This document shows, one piece after another, positions 52,899 through 62,208 of a stretch of DNA of 64,000 bases. The DNA lies in NCBI GenBank assembly GCA_020056965.1, contig JAGVGT010000065.1:1-64000 (forward strand), in the 5' to 3' direction. The notes below the pieces were generated by a model that was not told the origin of the DNA, ran no database searches, and worked only from the letters and a program-made list of their open reading frames with translations. The DNA is from Deltaproteobacteria bacterium (GTDB taxonomy: Bacteria > Desulfobacterota > Desulfobulbia > Desulfobulbales > JAGXFP01). Made by a program: the position numbers and the translations under genes. Numbering within the stretch: the stretch's first letter is position 1; each line of letters starts with the position of its first letter.

Positions 52899-54302
52899 TC
52901 ACATTTCCACGAAGTAATTCTCCCAGGCCGCCGTTACCGAGTCGATGGTCATTTCTGGGGGCTCGCACTGGTAGTGGGAGACATCGATGATCTGGTCGAG
53001 CAAGTCGCGGGGATGACAGGCGTTCAGCCTTACCCCTTGCTGCTGGTAGCGCTGGAGCAGAAAATCAAAGACCGCCGGTTTAAACTCGACCTGATGTGAG
53101 GCGCAAACTTTTTTGAAGATCTCCGTATACTCTTCCCGGCTGGGGTGATCGATCTTGATTTTATAACGGATGCGCCGCAGAAAGGCCTCGTCCACCAGGG
53201 TGCGCGGCTCCAGATTGGTCGAGAAGATAACCAGTTGGTCGAAGGGGATTTCAAACTTCATCCCGGATTGCATACTGAGGAAATCGGTGCGTCTTTCCAG
53301 GGGGACGATCCAGCGGTTGAGCAACTTATCCGGCGCCATCTGCTGCCGCCCGAAGTCATCGACGATAAACAGACCGTTATTGGCCTTCATCTGGAGCGGC
53401 GCGTCGTAGAATTTGGCCACCGGGTTGAACTCCAGATCGAGCATCCGCAAAGTCAATTCACCGCCGGTCATGATCACCGGCCGCCGGATCTTGGCCCAGC
53501 GTTGATCGTAGGGCTCCTCGCTTTCCACCGGCGCCACGGTCACGTGGTTTACCGGGTCAAAAACCGTGACGATCTCGGCCCCCACTAAAATGGCATAGGG
53601 CACAAAAATATCATCAGGCATAATTTTGCCGATGGTCTCGGCAATGGTGGTCTTACCGTTACCCGGCGGACCATACAGAAAAATCGCCTTGCCGGAGCTT
53701 ACGGCCGGCCCCAGCCGCTTCAGAAGCGAGCAATTAACGATGAGGCCGGCAAAGGCCTGTTCGACGCAGGGGGGATTCACCAGGATGGTCTTTACCGTCT
53801 GGCTTGCCACCATCTGCCGATATTCATCGAGCAGGACCGGGGCCGGACCGACATAGCGACACACCTCCAGCAACTCGGCGCCCCGGCGCTTACCATCGTC
53901 GGTCACCCGGTAATGGTAGGTGAGCTTGGCCAGCTGGTCAGCCTTACTGACTTCGACAAAACGTTTCTGGCGCAGTTCATCCAGGGCCTTTTCGACGATA
54001 CCATTGGGTAATTTTAGTAGATTGGCCGCTTGCGGCAGCCGGAAATTCCCCAGGTGCAGGATATTTTTTAGGGTCAATTCGACTATGAGATCTAACTCCA
54101 GGCCCGTTTCCGGAATATCTTTGGGAATCGGGGGGATGCGCTGGATGAAGGACAACAACTGCTCCTGGCTGATGTGGCCCAGGGCGACCAGATTACAGCC
54201 CAGGCGCCCGCCTTGGAGACGTTGCCGCTCCAAGGCCTCTTCCAGCTGCGTACCGTTTATGTATTTTTTCTCCAGTAAGCTTTCGCCCAGTGTTTTCGTC
54301 AT
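52899..54302 (-). CDS. AAA ATPase with MshEN-like N-terminal domain
   Basis: A 467-residue protein. Residues 1-70 (LGESLLEKKYINGTQLEEAL ... LGHISQEQLLSFI) fit the MshEN/GspE N-terminal domain, which in some ATPases binds c-di-GMP. A winged-helix-like part (about 75-150) follows, then an AAA core with Walker A GPPGNGKTT and Walker B GLFIVDDFGR, plus a sensor (NLEPRTLVDEAFLRRIRYKI). This is not a secretion ATPase; it resembles MoxR/AAA chaperones. Context with the glycosyltransferase-sulfatase pair and the Tad operon hints at pilus regulation, which is inference. Confidence 0.82.
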   Translation of the reverse strand: MTKTLGESLLEKKYINGTQLEEALERQRLQGGRLGCNLVALGHISQEQLLSFIQRIPPIPKDIPETGLELDLIVELTLKNILHLGNFRLPQAANLLKLPNGIVEKALDELRQKRFVEVSKADQLAKLTYHYRVTDDGKRRGAELLEVCRYVGPAPVLLDEYRQMVASQTVKTILVNPPCVEQAFAGLIVNCSLLKRLGPAVSSGKAIFLYGPPGNGKTTIAETIGKIMPDDIFVPYAILVGAEIVTVFDPVNHVTVAPVESEEPYDQRWAKIRRPVIMTGGELTLRMLDLEFNPVAKFYDAPLQMKANNGLFIVDDFGRQQMAPDKLLNRWIVPLERRTDFLSMQSGMKFEIPFDQLVIFSTNLEPRTLVDEAFLRRIRYKIKIDHPSREEYTEIFKKVCASHQVEFKPAVFDFLLQRYQQQGVRLNACHPRDLLDQIIDVSHYQCEPPEMTIDSVTAAWENYFVEM

Positions 54303-54556
54303 GATCTCGCTCCGAAGTTAACCGTGGTCGTCTACTGATCTGTTTAGCCGCAAGGTTGCCTGAGCCTTCATAATCAGGTCAGTGTCCACAGCGTGACGAT
54401 TTCATAAAAATGATGCGCGAGGGAATTGGTGATTGTCAAGTTTTGCGACATGCGATGCTTTAGGCCTAGCTCGGTACTGGTGCTGCGATGAAGTGCCGGA
54501 ACCCCGAGAAAAGAACTGATGCCTGTTTTCTACTTTGACCCCATGCTTCCGTTTGG
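54303..54556. other. spacer with repeat fragment
   Basis: 254 bp without a gene. 54513-54542 contains TTTTCTACTTTGACCCC, the reverse of a GGGGTCAAA motif, related to but not identical with the 26-nt repeat family elsewhere in the window. Confidence 0.5.
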
Positions 54557-56257
54557 CTAAAAGCCCAGGAACAAGGGCCGGTCGGGAGGCGGGTCGTCAG
54601 GCCGGTAAAGATTGTCTCCCCAGCGCAAAGTGATATCGGCAGGGTCTTGGCTGGCGGTCAATTTGTGTTGGCCTCGCGAAAGTAGGGTGCTCTCGCCCGG
54701 TACCAGGCGACAGCCATCAATCATAATCGGGCCGGTGGCCTCCAAGGTGTAGCGGCCACCGATCATGATCTCCACTCTCTCGTTCTCCCTTAAGCGGGTA
54801 CTAAGGCCGGCCACGTAGATCGGACCCCAATGATGGATATAGGTTGCCTGCAACGCCGCGCGGTCTTCCTCGGATAATTTTTGCCCTTGACCGGCGCGGC
54901 GCGGATAGACCTGGTGATCGAGATCGAGCAAAGGGTGGTCGGCGATCAGAAGCGGCGGCGCCAGTTCGGAGATCGCCCCGGCAAAGAGGTGCCCCCCGGC
55001 GTCGCGATAGTTGTCCATCCCCCAGGTACTCATGAAAAAGCCGGCCGTCGGGAAAGAGGCAACGAAGGCGGTGCGGCTGAAATGTGGAACAGGTTTCGCG
55101 AACATCCGGTGAACCGCCTGGAGAACTTGCCGTTGCTGCGCAAGAGGTTTGGCCTGCGGAGCCAAAACCCCTTGGAAGATCAGATTGAACAACATCTGCA
55201 GGATCGCCAGCAACTTGATTGCCGAGACCGCAGTGCTGCTTCGCTCTGTGAGGATGGAAGAGCCGAGCGCCTGCCAGGCAACGGCGATGAGCACGGCGGG
55301 AGGGGCCAGCAGGAACCCGTAGAAATAGGGAAAGGCGTTGCGGTAGACCAGCAATGATCCCAGAGGCGCAGCTAAGGCGGCGAGCGTCAGCCATTTCCGC
55401 CGCTCCTTGCCGCGGCTGGGTGAAATCTTCATGAGGGTGAGGGCGATACCCGCCACCAGGAAAAACCAGATGCCGCAATCGATCTTCAAGGTCGTGAGAA
55501 AGACCGAGAACCGCGGGAAAAATCCGGCGTTCCACAACGTTTTATTGAAACCAGCGGAAACAACTGCGGAGGTCGATCCCGCTGGTGCAAGCGATAGATC
55601 GTGCAGCGTAAATAGAATCAAAAACGTGGCGACAGCCGCAAGGGCTCCTGCCACCAGGCTCCCAGCCGCCGGCCCAGTTGTTCTCTTGCTGAAGAGCGGC
55701 AGAGCGAGGAGGAAGAGGAAAGATGGTAAAAAGATCGCCGCTTTGATCGTCACCAGCAAAGCGGTGCCGATGAGTGCACCGCCCGCCACCGCACGGCGCA
55801 AATCAGAATCACGAAAGGCAACGAGGTCGAACGACGCTACGGTCAGGGTGATCGCGATCGGATCATAGCGGAAGCTGGCCCCGCCGCGAATGACATAGGA
55901 CAGGCTCAGGTAGGCAAGGGCCGCGAACAGCGCACTCGGCTGATCGGTTGCGCGGGCGGCAATCCGGTACACGAAGAAGGCGGTCAACCCGTGGAGCAGG
56001 AGCATGACGAGGCGCGCGACGACGATCTGATCCACCTCGTTTGCGGAAACCAACGGCAGCCAGGTGAAGGCGTGTACATGAATGGTCTGCAGTCGCTGCT
56101 CGAGGGTGCCGCCGAGATAGGCGTGTACTTGCGCCAGGTAATTGAATTCATCCCAGTTGATATTGAAAGCAACTGCGATCCGCAAGAGCATCACGGCGGC
56201 GACAACGCCGACGAGGATCAGCAGGCGTCGCTCGTTTCCGATTTCCGGTTTCAGCAT
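54557..56257 (-). CDS. membrane glycosyltransferase, GT39/ArnT-like
   Basis: A 566-residue protein with about ten membrane helices. The first loop holds the catalytic Asp-Glu site (NINWDEFNYLAQVHAYLGG) typical of GT-C transferases such as ArnT and PMT. Such enzymes transfer sugars from polyprenyl phosphate to lipid A or other envelope acceptors. Start taken at ATG 56257 (MLKPEIGNERRLLI). Its true start is inside the next leftward gene's 3' end region, so the pair may be co-transcribed. Confidence 0.82.
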   Translation of the reverse strand: MLKPEIGNERRLLILVGVVAAVMLLRIAVAFNINWDEFNYLAQVHAYLGGTLEQRLQTIHVHAFTWLPLVSANEVDQIVVARLVMLLLHGLTAFFVYRIAARATDQPSALFAALAYLSLSYVIRGGASFRYDPIAITLTVASFDLVAFRDSDLRRAVAGGALIGTALLVTIKAAIFLPSFLFLLALPLFSKRTTGPAAGSLVAGALAAVATFLILFTLHDLSLAPAGSTSAVVSAGFNKTLWNAGFFPRFSVFLTTLKIDCGIWFFLVAGIALTLMKISPSRGKERRKWLTLAALAAPLGSLLVYRNAFPYFYGFLLAPPAVLIAVAWQALGSSILTERSSTAVSAIKLLAILQMLFNLIFQGVLAPQAKPLAQQRQVLQAVHRMFAKPVPHFSRTAFVASFPTAGFFMSTWGMDNYRDAGGHLFAGAISELAPPLLIADHPLLDLDHQVYPRRAGQGQKLSEEDRAALQATYIHHWGPIYVAGLSTRLRENERVEIMIGGRYTLEATGPIMIDGCRLVPGESTLLSRGQHKLTASQDPADITLRWGDNLYRPDDPPPDRPLFLGF

Positions 56258-56343
56258 CTTGCCTGGCTTTTCCTCATAAAATTGCGAGATCGGAAGGTTC
56301 CGGCCACCTGGCGCCAAAACGGGACAACGGTACAAGAAGGTTC

Positions 56344-58494
56344 CTACTGAATAGCACAAAGCCTCTGGGGCAAGTACTCCGCTTCATTTTCATAGTGCTG
56401 GCAGAGTTCGCGGATGAGCAGTTCCGTTGGAGCATTTGCTTGGGCGAATTCACTCTCCGGCCAATAGCGTTTTGCCTCGGAATCAACCAGGTATGCCGAC
56501 ACCTCACCCTCTTTTCCAGGCATAAAGCCAAGAACCCAGCGGCCCATGACAACACCACGCTGCTTGTAGCGGAGCAGCTTGTTTAGAAATTCGTGCTTCA
56601 ACTCCAATCGTCCATTCAGTGAATTCAAATTGTAATAGACAGCACCTTGATGGACCGCATCAGCCACATCTGGAGATACTTCAAGGAGTGCCGGCACCGA
56701 AAACCCTGTCTCTCGGGCGAAAATACGATCAGCCGGGGGAGAGCTTTTGCCTCTGATTACATCAACCATGGAAAGGCCGTCGATGTTTTCAAGACTCTCG
56801 CCTAGTGCATATTGCAGTATGGTTGGAGCAACATCAAGCAGGGAGACAGGCGTTGCTAGCGTGTCGGCAACCACTTTGCTATGACCATAACCACGAAAGG
56901 CAAGCACGACATTGTACTGAGATGAATCAACAACCGACACGGCATGCCCCGGAAGTTGAGGGAATAAATTGCTACTCCCCTTTGCTGTGTTCTCTGCGGA
57001 ATACAACTTGTCTTTGTCGAGCAGAAAGCTTTCGCCATGATCGGAGATGAAAACGACGAGAGTGTTTTCCAGTCGCCCCTTCTCTTGCAAGTGACGCATC
57101 AGCACCCCAAGCTGCCGATCAGCCCGATGCAAGGAATTCAAATAAAGCTGGTAATCAGCCGCCATTGAGGTTGTTGCGTATCCTGGAAAGCTGATTCGAT
57201 CCTTCTCGCTCCACTTGTACGGCCAGTGGGGCAGACAGTAGTGAACCGCGAGAAATATGGGCCGAGTATTTTCAGCATCAATCACTTGTTGCAGATCGGC
57301 GTCGAAGGTCTCCGGCCAGTAAGTAGTGTAGGCGGCTCTATTCCCATGGCTGAATGGTAGCAAATATCTGCCCAGTGGTGAGTTCACCAGAAGGTTGGTC
57401 AGGGGGGCATCATTGAGACTACCCAGCAGAAAATCGCTTAAGCCGTAAGTGGGGGCCAACACCTCATCAAATCCATACTTGCCGTCAATATTGCTGAAGC
57501 GGCTCTCGTCGGTTGCATAGATTGTCCGATAACCACGCTTACGCAAGACATGCGCAATCGACCTGTCACCAGCCACCATCTCTTGCGGCATCAAATTAAA
57601 TCTGCCCCCATGTCTTAGCGGCTCAAGTCCCGTCAAAAGACTTACCCATGATGGGAATGTCCGGGCCAGCGGTGTCGAGGCATTTGCAAATATGGCGGAT
57701 TCATTCAGGAGTTCGTTCAAGTTAGGCGTGATGTTTTCGGCAAAGCCAAAGCGCTGAAGATGGTCGGGACGTAACGAATCGATACCGATTACGATTACAT
57801 CCGGCGTCCCATTCCTTCCAGGTCGGGGATGTGCCCTGTTGCCGGCAAAAGCAGCGAGGGTTCCCAGAGATAATCCCACAAACAATAGGGACCCCGCCCA
57901 CTTTCGTCGATTCAACCTGAGGTGATTTAGAGAGACAACTAAGGCGAATCCGAGCAAGGCAGTCATCCCGGTCGAGAGTGCCAGGAGCGCCCATTTTAAT
58001 AGTGACGAATCGTTGCTTACTGCCATCAATGAATTTGGATAAAGACTGCTGTGAAACAGAATCAGCCACCAATTACAGGAGATAAAGACCACAACTCCCC
58101 GTAATATAAATATATTCCTTTCACCTCCAAGGCGACGAGCAGGAAGAAGATAAAGAAACCAAATCACAATCCCAAAAAGGAAATGCGAAGTGATGTAAAC
58201 AATTAAATATATAATAATAGAGATAACGACAGAACTGGAGTTGAACAGCGTCTCTGCTGGAATTGACACCTTGCCGCCAAATCCACCGAATAGGAGATTT
58301 GCTTTGAAACCTGCAATAACAATTGGAATAAAACCTAATCCTGCGGAAAGGATAAGGAATACTCTCAATAGAAACCGCTCATCATATGATGGTCGCTTTA
58401 TTATATTTAAATTACCCTTTAATGATTCAATTATCAAAATAAAACCAGGACAGAAAAGGTCGCCTATTTGATCCTGGTTATTTTTTTCTTGCAC
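56344..58494 (-). CDS. sulfatase-fold membrane hydrolase/phosphotransferase
   Basis: A 716-residue protein: five N-terminal membrane helices, then an alkaline-phosphatase-superfamily domain (IGIDSLRPDHLQRFGF ... STPLARTFPSWVSLLTGLEP ... FISDHGESFLLDKD). The predicted nucleophile position is Thr in ARTFPSW rather than the Cys/Ser-x-Pro-x-Arg of formylglycine sulfatases, which resembles phosphoethanolamine- or LtaS-like phosphotransferases. It could modify an envelope glycan or lipid. Substrate is not deducible. Confidence 0.85.
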   Translation of the reverse strand: MQEKNNQDQIGDLFCPGFILIIESLKGNLNIIKRPSYDERFLLRVFLILSAGLGFIPIVIAGFKANLLFGGFGGKVSIPAETLFNSSSVVISIIIYLIVYITSHFLFGIVIWFLYLLPARRLGGERNIFILRGVVVFISCNWWLILFHSSLYPNSLMAVSNDSSLLKWALLALSTGMTALLGFALVVSLNHLRLNRRKWAGSLLFVGLSLGTLAAFAGNRAHPRPGRNGTPDVIVIGIDSLRPDHLQRFGFAENITPNLNELLNESAIFANASTPLARTFPSWVSLLTGLEPLRHGGRFNLMPQEMVAGDRSIAHVLRKRGYRTIYATDESRFSNIDGKYGFDEVLAPTYGLSDFLLGSLNDAPLTNLLVNSPLGRYLLPFSHGNRAAYTTYWPETFDADLQQVIDAENTRPIFLAVHYCLPHWPYKWSEKDRISFPGYATTSMAADYQLYLNSLHRADRQLGVLMRHLQEKGRLENTLVVFISDHGESFLLDKDKLYSAENTAKGSSNLFPQLPGHAVSVVDSSQYNVVLAFRGYGHSKVVADTLATPVSLLDVAPTILQYALGESLENIDGLSMVDVIRGKSSPPADRIFARETGFSVPALLEVSPDVADAVHQGAVYYNLNSLNGRLELKHEFLNKLLRYKQRGVVMGRWVLGFMPGKEGEVSAYLVDSEAKRYWPESEFAQANAPTELLIRELCQHYENEAEYLPQRLCAIQ

Positions 58495-58794
58495 TTGGTA
58501 TGCACCAAATTTTCAAAGCAATATCGGCAGTGTAAATATGTTCTATGATTTGCCTGGACGCAGTGTCAAGAAAAAAAATTACAAGCTGAATTCTATCCAT
58601 GGGTGCCGGTCCAGATACCGGTTGTGTAAAGATAAAACGTCAATAAAACAGTTAGTTGCTCTTGTACGAAAGAAAATTACTACTACCCACTTGACATGTA
58701 AATCGGAAATTCTTGATACTATTTAACAGGAAGGCACTAATCCCGGCCGGTAAGTTGGCCAACAGAACAAGCAACGTAAACGAGGAGGTTAAAG
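58495..58794. other. 300-bp promoter region of the Flp/Tad operon
   Basis: AT-rich spacer between the divergent sulfatase-fold gene and flp; contains the promoter described at 58691-58720. No gene-like frame is supported. Confidence 0.6.
58691..58720 (+). promoter_or_regulatory. sigma-70-like promoter of the flp operon
   Basis: TTGACA at 58691-58696 and GATACT at 58715-58720 with an 18-nt spacer. The start codon of the first pilin is 75 nt further on. No NtrC-type -24/-12 site was seen. Confidence 0.6.
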
Positions 58795-58986
58795 ATGGCT
58801 AAGCTGATCGATCTAACCAAAAGGTTTATCGCGGATGAGGAAGGCGCCACGGCTGTTGAGTACGGTGTGTTGGTCGCCCTGATTATTGCTGCCTGTGTCG
58901 CAATCATTGCGGTGCTTGGCAGCCAGATCAAAACCGGCTTTCAGCAGGTCTCTACTGCGCTGACAGCAGCAGGAGTCGGGTCGTGA
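58795..58986 (+). CDS. flp: Flp family type IVb pilin
   Basis: A 63-residue pilin precursor: short leader ending EEG, then ATAVEYGVLVALIIAACVAIIAV. Cleavage after Gly17 leaves Ala18, with the conserved Glu22 at +5 needed for methylation and assembly. GAGGAGG precedes ATG 58795. First gene of the Tad operon. Very similar to the second pilin at 59234. Confidence 0.95.
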   Translation: MAKLIDLTKRFIADEEGATAVEYGVLVALIIAACVAIIAVLGSQIKTGFQQVSTALTAAGVGS

Positions 58987-59018
58987 TTGTCTGAGAACCT
59001 CCGAGGAGCGCAAAGAAG

Positions 59019-59148
59019 ATGAACATTTACCAGCAGAAAAAAGCTAGCGATGGAATTGGCTTCACAGCCTTGGCCGTGGCCCTTTTTTCTGGGATTAGCC
59101 AATCAGGTGCTTGTCGTCTTCTTTGCCGCTCTTGTTTCGGTTGGTTAA
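59019..59148 (+). pseudogene. remnant of a prepilin peptidase (TadV) gene
   Basis: The first codons (ATGAACATT ... CAGAAAAAA) resemble the start of the tadV gene at 59460, and in another frame FFLGLANQVLVVFFAALVSVG then TAA matches its segment YFLLTHSREPVVFFASLF. A frameshift separates the parts and a stop ends it. So a second, decayed tadV lies between the two pilins, evidence of a tandem duplication of the flp-tadV unit. Confidence 0.75.
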
Positions 59149-59233
59149 GGCCCAGTTACACCCGGAAGGAGGAAATTGTCAGCATCACTTCCGCTAAGCC
59201 GGTTTCACTTGCCTGTGAACTAGGAGGGTGATG

Positions 59234-59434
59234 ATGCTTCGACCTATCAAGCAAGTCCACAAGTTTATCGCCGATGAAGAAGGCGCCACGGTCGTGGAAT
59301 ATGCAGCCTTGGTCGCCCTGGTCATTGCCGGCTGTATCGCCATTATCTTCATCCTTGGCGGCCAGATCCGGGGTGGTTTCCAGGCATTTAAAGAGTTGTT
59401 GGATGCTGCCGGCATCAAACCGTCGACCCCATGA
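59234..59434 (+). CDS. flp: Flp family type IVb pilin (second copy)
   Basis: A 66-residue pilin precursor: leader MMLRPIKQVHKFIADEEG, cleavage before ATVVEYAALVALVIAGCIAI, Glu at +5. AGGAGGG precedes the start; ATG 59231 is equally possible. The FIADEEGAT leader end is identical to the first pilin. Two pilins may form alternate or mixed fibres. Confidence 0.93.
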   Translation: MLRPIKQVHKFIADEEGATVVEYAALVALVIAGCIAIIFILGGQIRGGFQAFKELLDAAGIKPSTP

Positions 59435-59459
59435 ATATTGCCAGGGATGCGTAAAGAAT

Positions 59460-60068
59460 ATGAACAACGACCGGCGACAGAAAATGACCCGCTACGCTCT
59501 TGGCCTCGCCGCCTCGGGCCTGGCCGGGTATTTTCTGTTGACCCATAGTCGGGAACCTGTCGTCTTCTTTGCCTCGCTCTTTTTTCTGGTCATCTGCCTC
59601 ACCGACACCCTGCACGGGAAAATTCCCAATCTGGCCACCCTCAGCCTGCTGCTCATCGGCCTGTGGTTCAACCTGCGAACCGGCGGCCTTACGGGTGGCG
59701 CCCTGGCGCTGGCCGGGATGCTGGCCGGCCTGGCGTTGCTCATGGTCCCTTACCTGATGGGGGGCATGGGAGGTGGTGATCTCAAAGCTCTTGCCGCTTT
59801 GGGCGCCCTGCTCGGACCCGTGGATATCTTTCAGGTCTTTCTTCTCGCCGGACTCATTGGCGGGGGCATGGCCATGCTCCATCTGGCTTTTGCTGATGAG
59901 CCAATCGCGCGTCTAAAATTGTGGCGCACCAACATCTGGCGGGCGATCATCGGAGTTACGCGACCCGAGCTGGGATCAGTCCCGGACTCAAGGAGAATCA
60001 AGTATTCCTACGGCCCTGCCATCGCCTTTGGCTTTTTTGCCTTCATCAGTTGGGGAGGCCTGGTATGA
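59460..60068 (+). CDS. prepilin peptidase TadV/CpaA
   Basis: A 202-residue inner-membrane aspartic protease (type IV prepilin peptidase, TadV type): catalytic Asp in VICLTDTLHGKIPN and second Asp in GMGGGDLKALAALG. About five membrane helices. It lacks the N-terminal methylase domain, as usual for TadV. ATG 59460 begins MNNDRRQKMTRY; stop overlaps the next ATG (ATGA at 60065). Confidence 0.92.
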   Translation: MNNDRRQKMTRYALGLAASGLAGYFLLTHSREPVVFFASLFFLVICLTDTLHGKIPNLATLSLLLIGLWFNLRTGGLTGGALALAGMLAGLALLMVPYLMGGMGGGDLKALAALGALLGPVDIFQVFLLAGLIGGGMAMLHLAFADEPIARLKLWRTNIWRAIIGVTRPELGSVPDSRRIKYSYGPAIAFGFFAFISWGGLV

Positions 60069-60559
60069 ATAAAATCGGCGCAAACAGGGGAGCGGCGGTT
60101 GTCGAATTCGCGGTTCTGTTCCTGCTGCTGATGATCATTGTCTTCGGTATCATCGAGTTTGGTTTCCTCTGGCTGCAGTCCCACTATATAGCCAATGCGG
60201 CCCGGGAAGGCGCCCGAGTGGCAGCCACCTTGCCGGAGCCGAAAACCACGGATCTGGCCAGGGTAGAAAATACGGTTAAAGAGTATCTCAAAGGATTGTA
60301 TCCCGACGCCCGGGTGGATGGTGCCGGGGGGTGCTGTAGTACCGGAGATTTTATTGAAGTGGCCGTCGTCGACGGCGAGGTCATTCATGTGAGCGGTCCA
60401 CCGGCGCTTGATGTCAACACGATCAAGGTTTCGGTAAAAGTGCAAAGCGCGCAGATCTGGCAACCGGTCTTATGGGAACTGCTCAAGCTGATCCCGGGTG
60501 TGCCGCAGGCAGACATTACCGAACTCTCTGAATTTGCCGTTTTTGCCACCGAGTCATGA
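60065..60559 (+). CDS. TadE-like pseudopilin
   Basis: A 164-residue protein with an N-terminal RGAAVVEFAVLFLLLMIIVF segment (TadE/TadG signature with Glu at +5) and a periplasmic domain. TadE-like pseudopilins are processed by TadV and are needed for Flp pilus assembly. ATG 60065 overlaps the peptidase stop. Confidence 0.9.
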   Translation: MNKIGANRGAAVVEFAVLFLLLMIIVFGIIEFGFLWLQSHYIANAAREGARVAATLPEPKTTDLARVENTVKEYLKGLYPDARVDGAGGCCSTGDFIEVAVVDGEVIHVSGPPALDVNTIKVSVKVQSAQIWQPVLWELLKLIPGVPQADITELSEFAVFATES

Positions 60560-60590
60560 GAACAACAACCTGGGCGAACGGATTGAGGCG

Positions 60591-61094
60591 ATGAGTCTAA
60601 GAACCGGAACAAAGACAGGGCGCGACTTGGAACGCGGAGCCACGGTGGTGGAATTTGCCGTGGTCGTGATCCTGTTGCTGATCCTGGTTTTCGGTATCCT
60701 CGAATTCGCCTTTACTTTCTACCAGAGACATTTTGTCGAAAATGGTGCCCGGGAAGGGATGCGGGTTGGGGTTCGCGCTGACAATTTCAATTGTTTCAAT
60801 GGGTTGCCGAGCGCCGGCTGCACCACGGCTCTTGATCGCAAACATGTGGTCGAGCAAAAAGTAACTGCCTATCTTTCCGCCCTCTATCAACCAGCCGATA
60901 TTCTCCTGATCAACGTGGAGCGTATCGACGAGGAGGGGGTGATGGAAAAGTCTCTCAAGGTCACGGTAACGGTAAAAAACTTTTTTCCACAATTGCTATC
61001 GGGGCTGGTTCCAGGATTCGTCAATCCGGACACCATCACCTACCACGCCACCGGCCGATATGAGGATCCCGATGAATATGACGATGAAGAGTGA
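60591..61094 (+). CDS. TadE-like pseudopilin (second copy)
   Basis: A 167-residue paralogue of the preceding protein: RGATVVEFAVVVILLLILVF then a periplasmic part with a conserved Cys pair (NCFNGLPSAGC), ending in an acidic tail (YEDPDEYDDEE). ATG 60591 is 32 bp after the first TadE stop; codons before it are unsupported. Confidence 0.9.
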   Translation: MSLRTGTKTGRDLERGATVVEFAVVVILLLILVFGILEFAFTFYQRHFVENGAREGMRVGVRADNFNCFNGLPSAGCTTALDRKHVVEQKVTAYLSALYQPADILLINVERIDEEGVMEKSLKVTVTVKNFFPQLLSGLVPGFVNPDTITYHATGRYEDPDEYDDEE

Positions 61095-61317
61095 AAACTA
61101 TCATCCGGCGTGCCGGCAACACCGGCCCCTGGAATCGATCCAGCGCTGGAGGATAATAAACATATAGCTGTGCGGGCAGGTTGGCGTAACCAAAACACCT
61201 CTGCCCAGTCGGCCACCTCGGCCCGGAAACTAACGGACAGACCAGGAGTCATTACCATGCGGAGCCTCAGTCAGTGTTTAAGATGCAGCAATAATAAGCC
61301 CAGAAAGGAGACCTGAT

Positions 61318-62196
61318 ATGAAAAAATATGGTGCTCTCATTGCCCTCGGCTTCGCCGTCCTCTTCGGGGTGCTGGCCGTATTCATGGCAAACAGACTAAT
61401 GACCCCAAAAGCCACGCAAGCCCTTACCGAGAAAAAGGAAGCGCTACAGGTCACCAAGATCGTCATTGCCGCCAAGGAGATCAACATCGGCACCCCGCTC
61501 ACCGCGGACCTGTTGACCATGGCCGAATGGCCCAAGGCCAACGTCCCCAAAGGAGCCCTCTACGGGGTTAACGAGATCAATGGACGGGTGGCGGTAACCA
61601 GGCTAAGTGCCGGCGAACCTCTGCTGAAGGCCGAATTGGCGGAACCCGGCTCTGGCTCCGGTCTGGTGGCCCTGATTCCCTTAGGCGCCAGGGCAATGTC
61701 GATCCGGGTGGATGAGGTGATTGGCGTGGCTGGCTTTATTCTGCCCAATACCTATGTCGATGTGGTGCATGTGGATACGGACAACCAAAATAAGCAGGAT
61801 ACCTCCAGCATCATCCTGGAAAGAGTGAAGGTTCTGGCCATTGCCCAGGAGACCTATACCGATGAGGAAGGCGGCAAGGCCAAAGTCGTTCGGACCGTTA
61901 CCCTGCAGCTCACGCCGGAAGAGGCCACCGTGCTGGCCCTAAAAACCCGGAAGGGCAGCATCCATCTGCTCTTGCGTAGCCCCTTGGAAGAAAAGGCCCC
62001 GCCGCCACCTCCGAAACCGGTGGTGAAGAAAAAGGTCGCCCCCAAACCCAGGCCGGTTACCGAACTCAAGTCGCGGGTCATTGTCCTGCCGAAACAGGAA
62101 CCGCCCAAACCCAAGGTTGTGGAAGTCTATCGGGGGGTGGACAAGAAAGTGGTTGAGTTCCCCAACGTCGAATCTGATGAAGTAACCAATAAATAA
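61318..62196 (+). CDS. cpaB: Flp pilus assembly protein CpaB
   Basis: A 292-residue protein with one membrane segment (YGALIALGFAVLFGVLAVF) and an SAF/RcpC-like domain (VTKIVIAAKEINIGTPLTAD ... PNTYVDVVHV), then a Pro/Lys-rich tail (PPPPKPVVKKKVAPKPRPV). CpaB is thought to stabilise the secretin in the periplasm. AAAGGAG precedes ATG 61318. Confidence 0.95.
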   Translation: MKKYGALIALGFAVLFGVLAVFMANRLMTPKATQALTEKKEALQVTKIVIAAKEINIGTPLTADLLTMAEWPKANVPKGALYGVNEINGRVAVTRLSAGEPLLKAELAEPGSGSGLVALIPLGARAMSIRVDEVIGVAGFILPNTYVDVVHVDTDNQNKQDTSSIILERVKVLAIAQETYTDEEGGKAKVVRTVTLQLTPEEATVLALKTRKGSIHLLLRSPLEEKAPPPPPKPVVKKKVAPKPRPVTELKSRVIVLPKQEPPKPKVVEVYRGVDKKVVEFPNVESDEVTNK

Positions 62197-62208
62197 CAGG
62201 AGTCCACC

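Noticed and set aside
61110-61316. 68-codon frame before cpaB
   Set aside because: GTG start without a ribosome-binding site, odd composition, and no place in the usual Tad gene order; treated as spacer.
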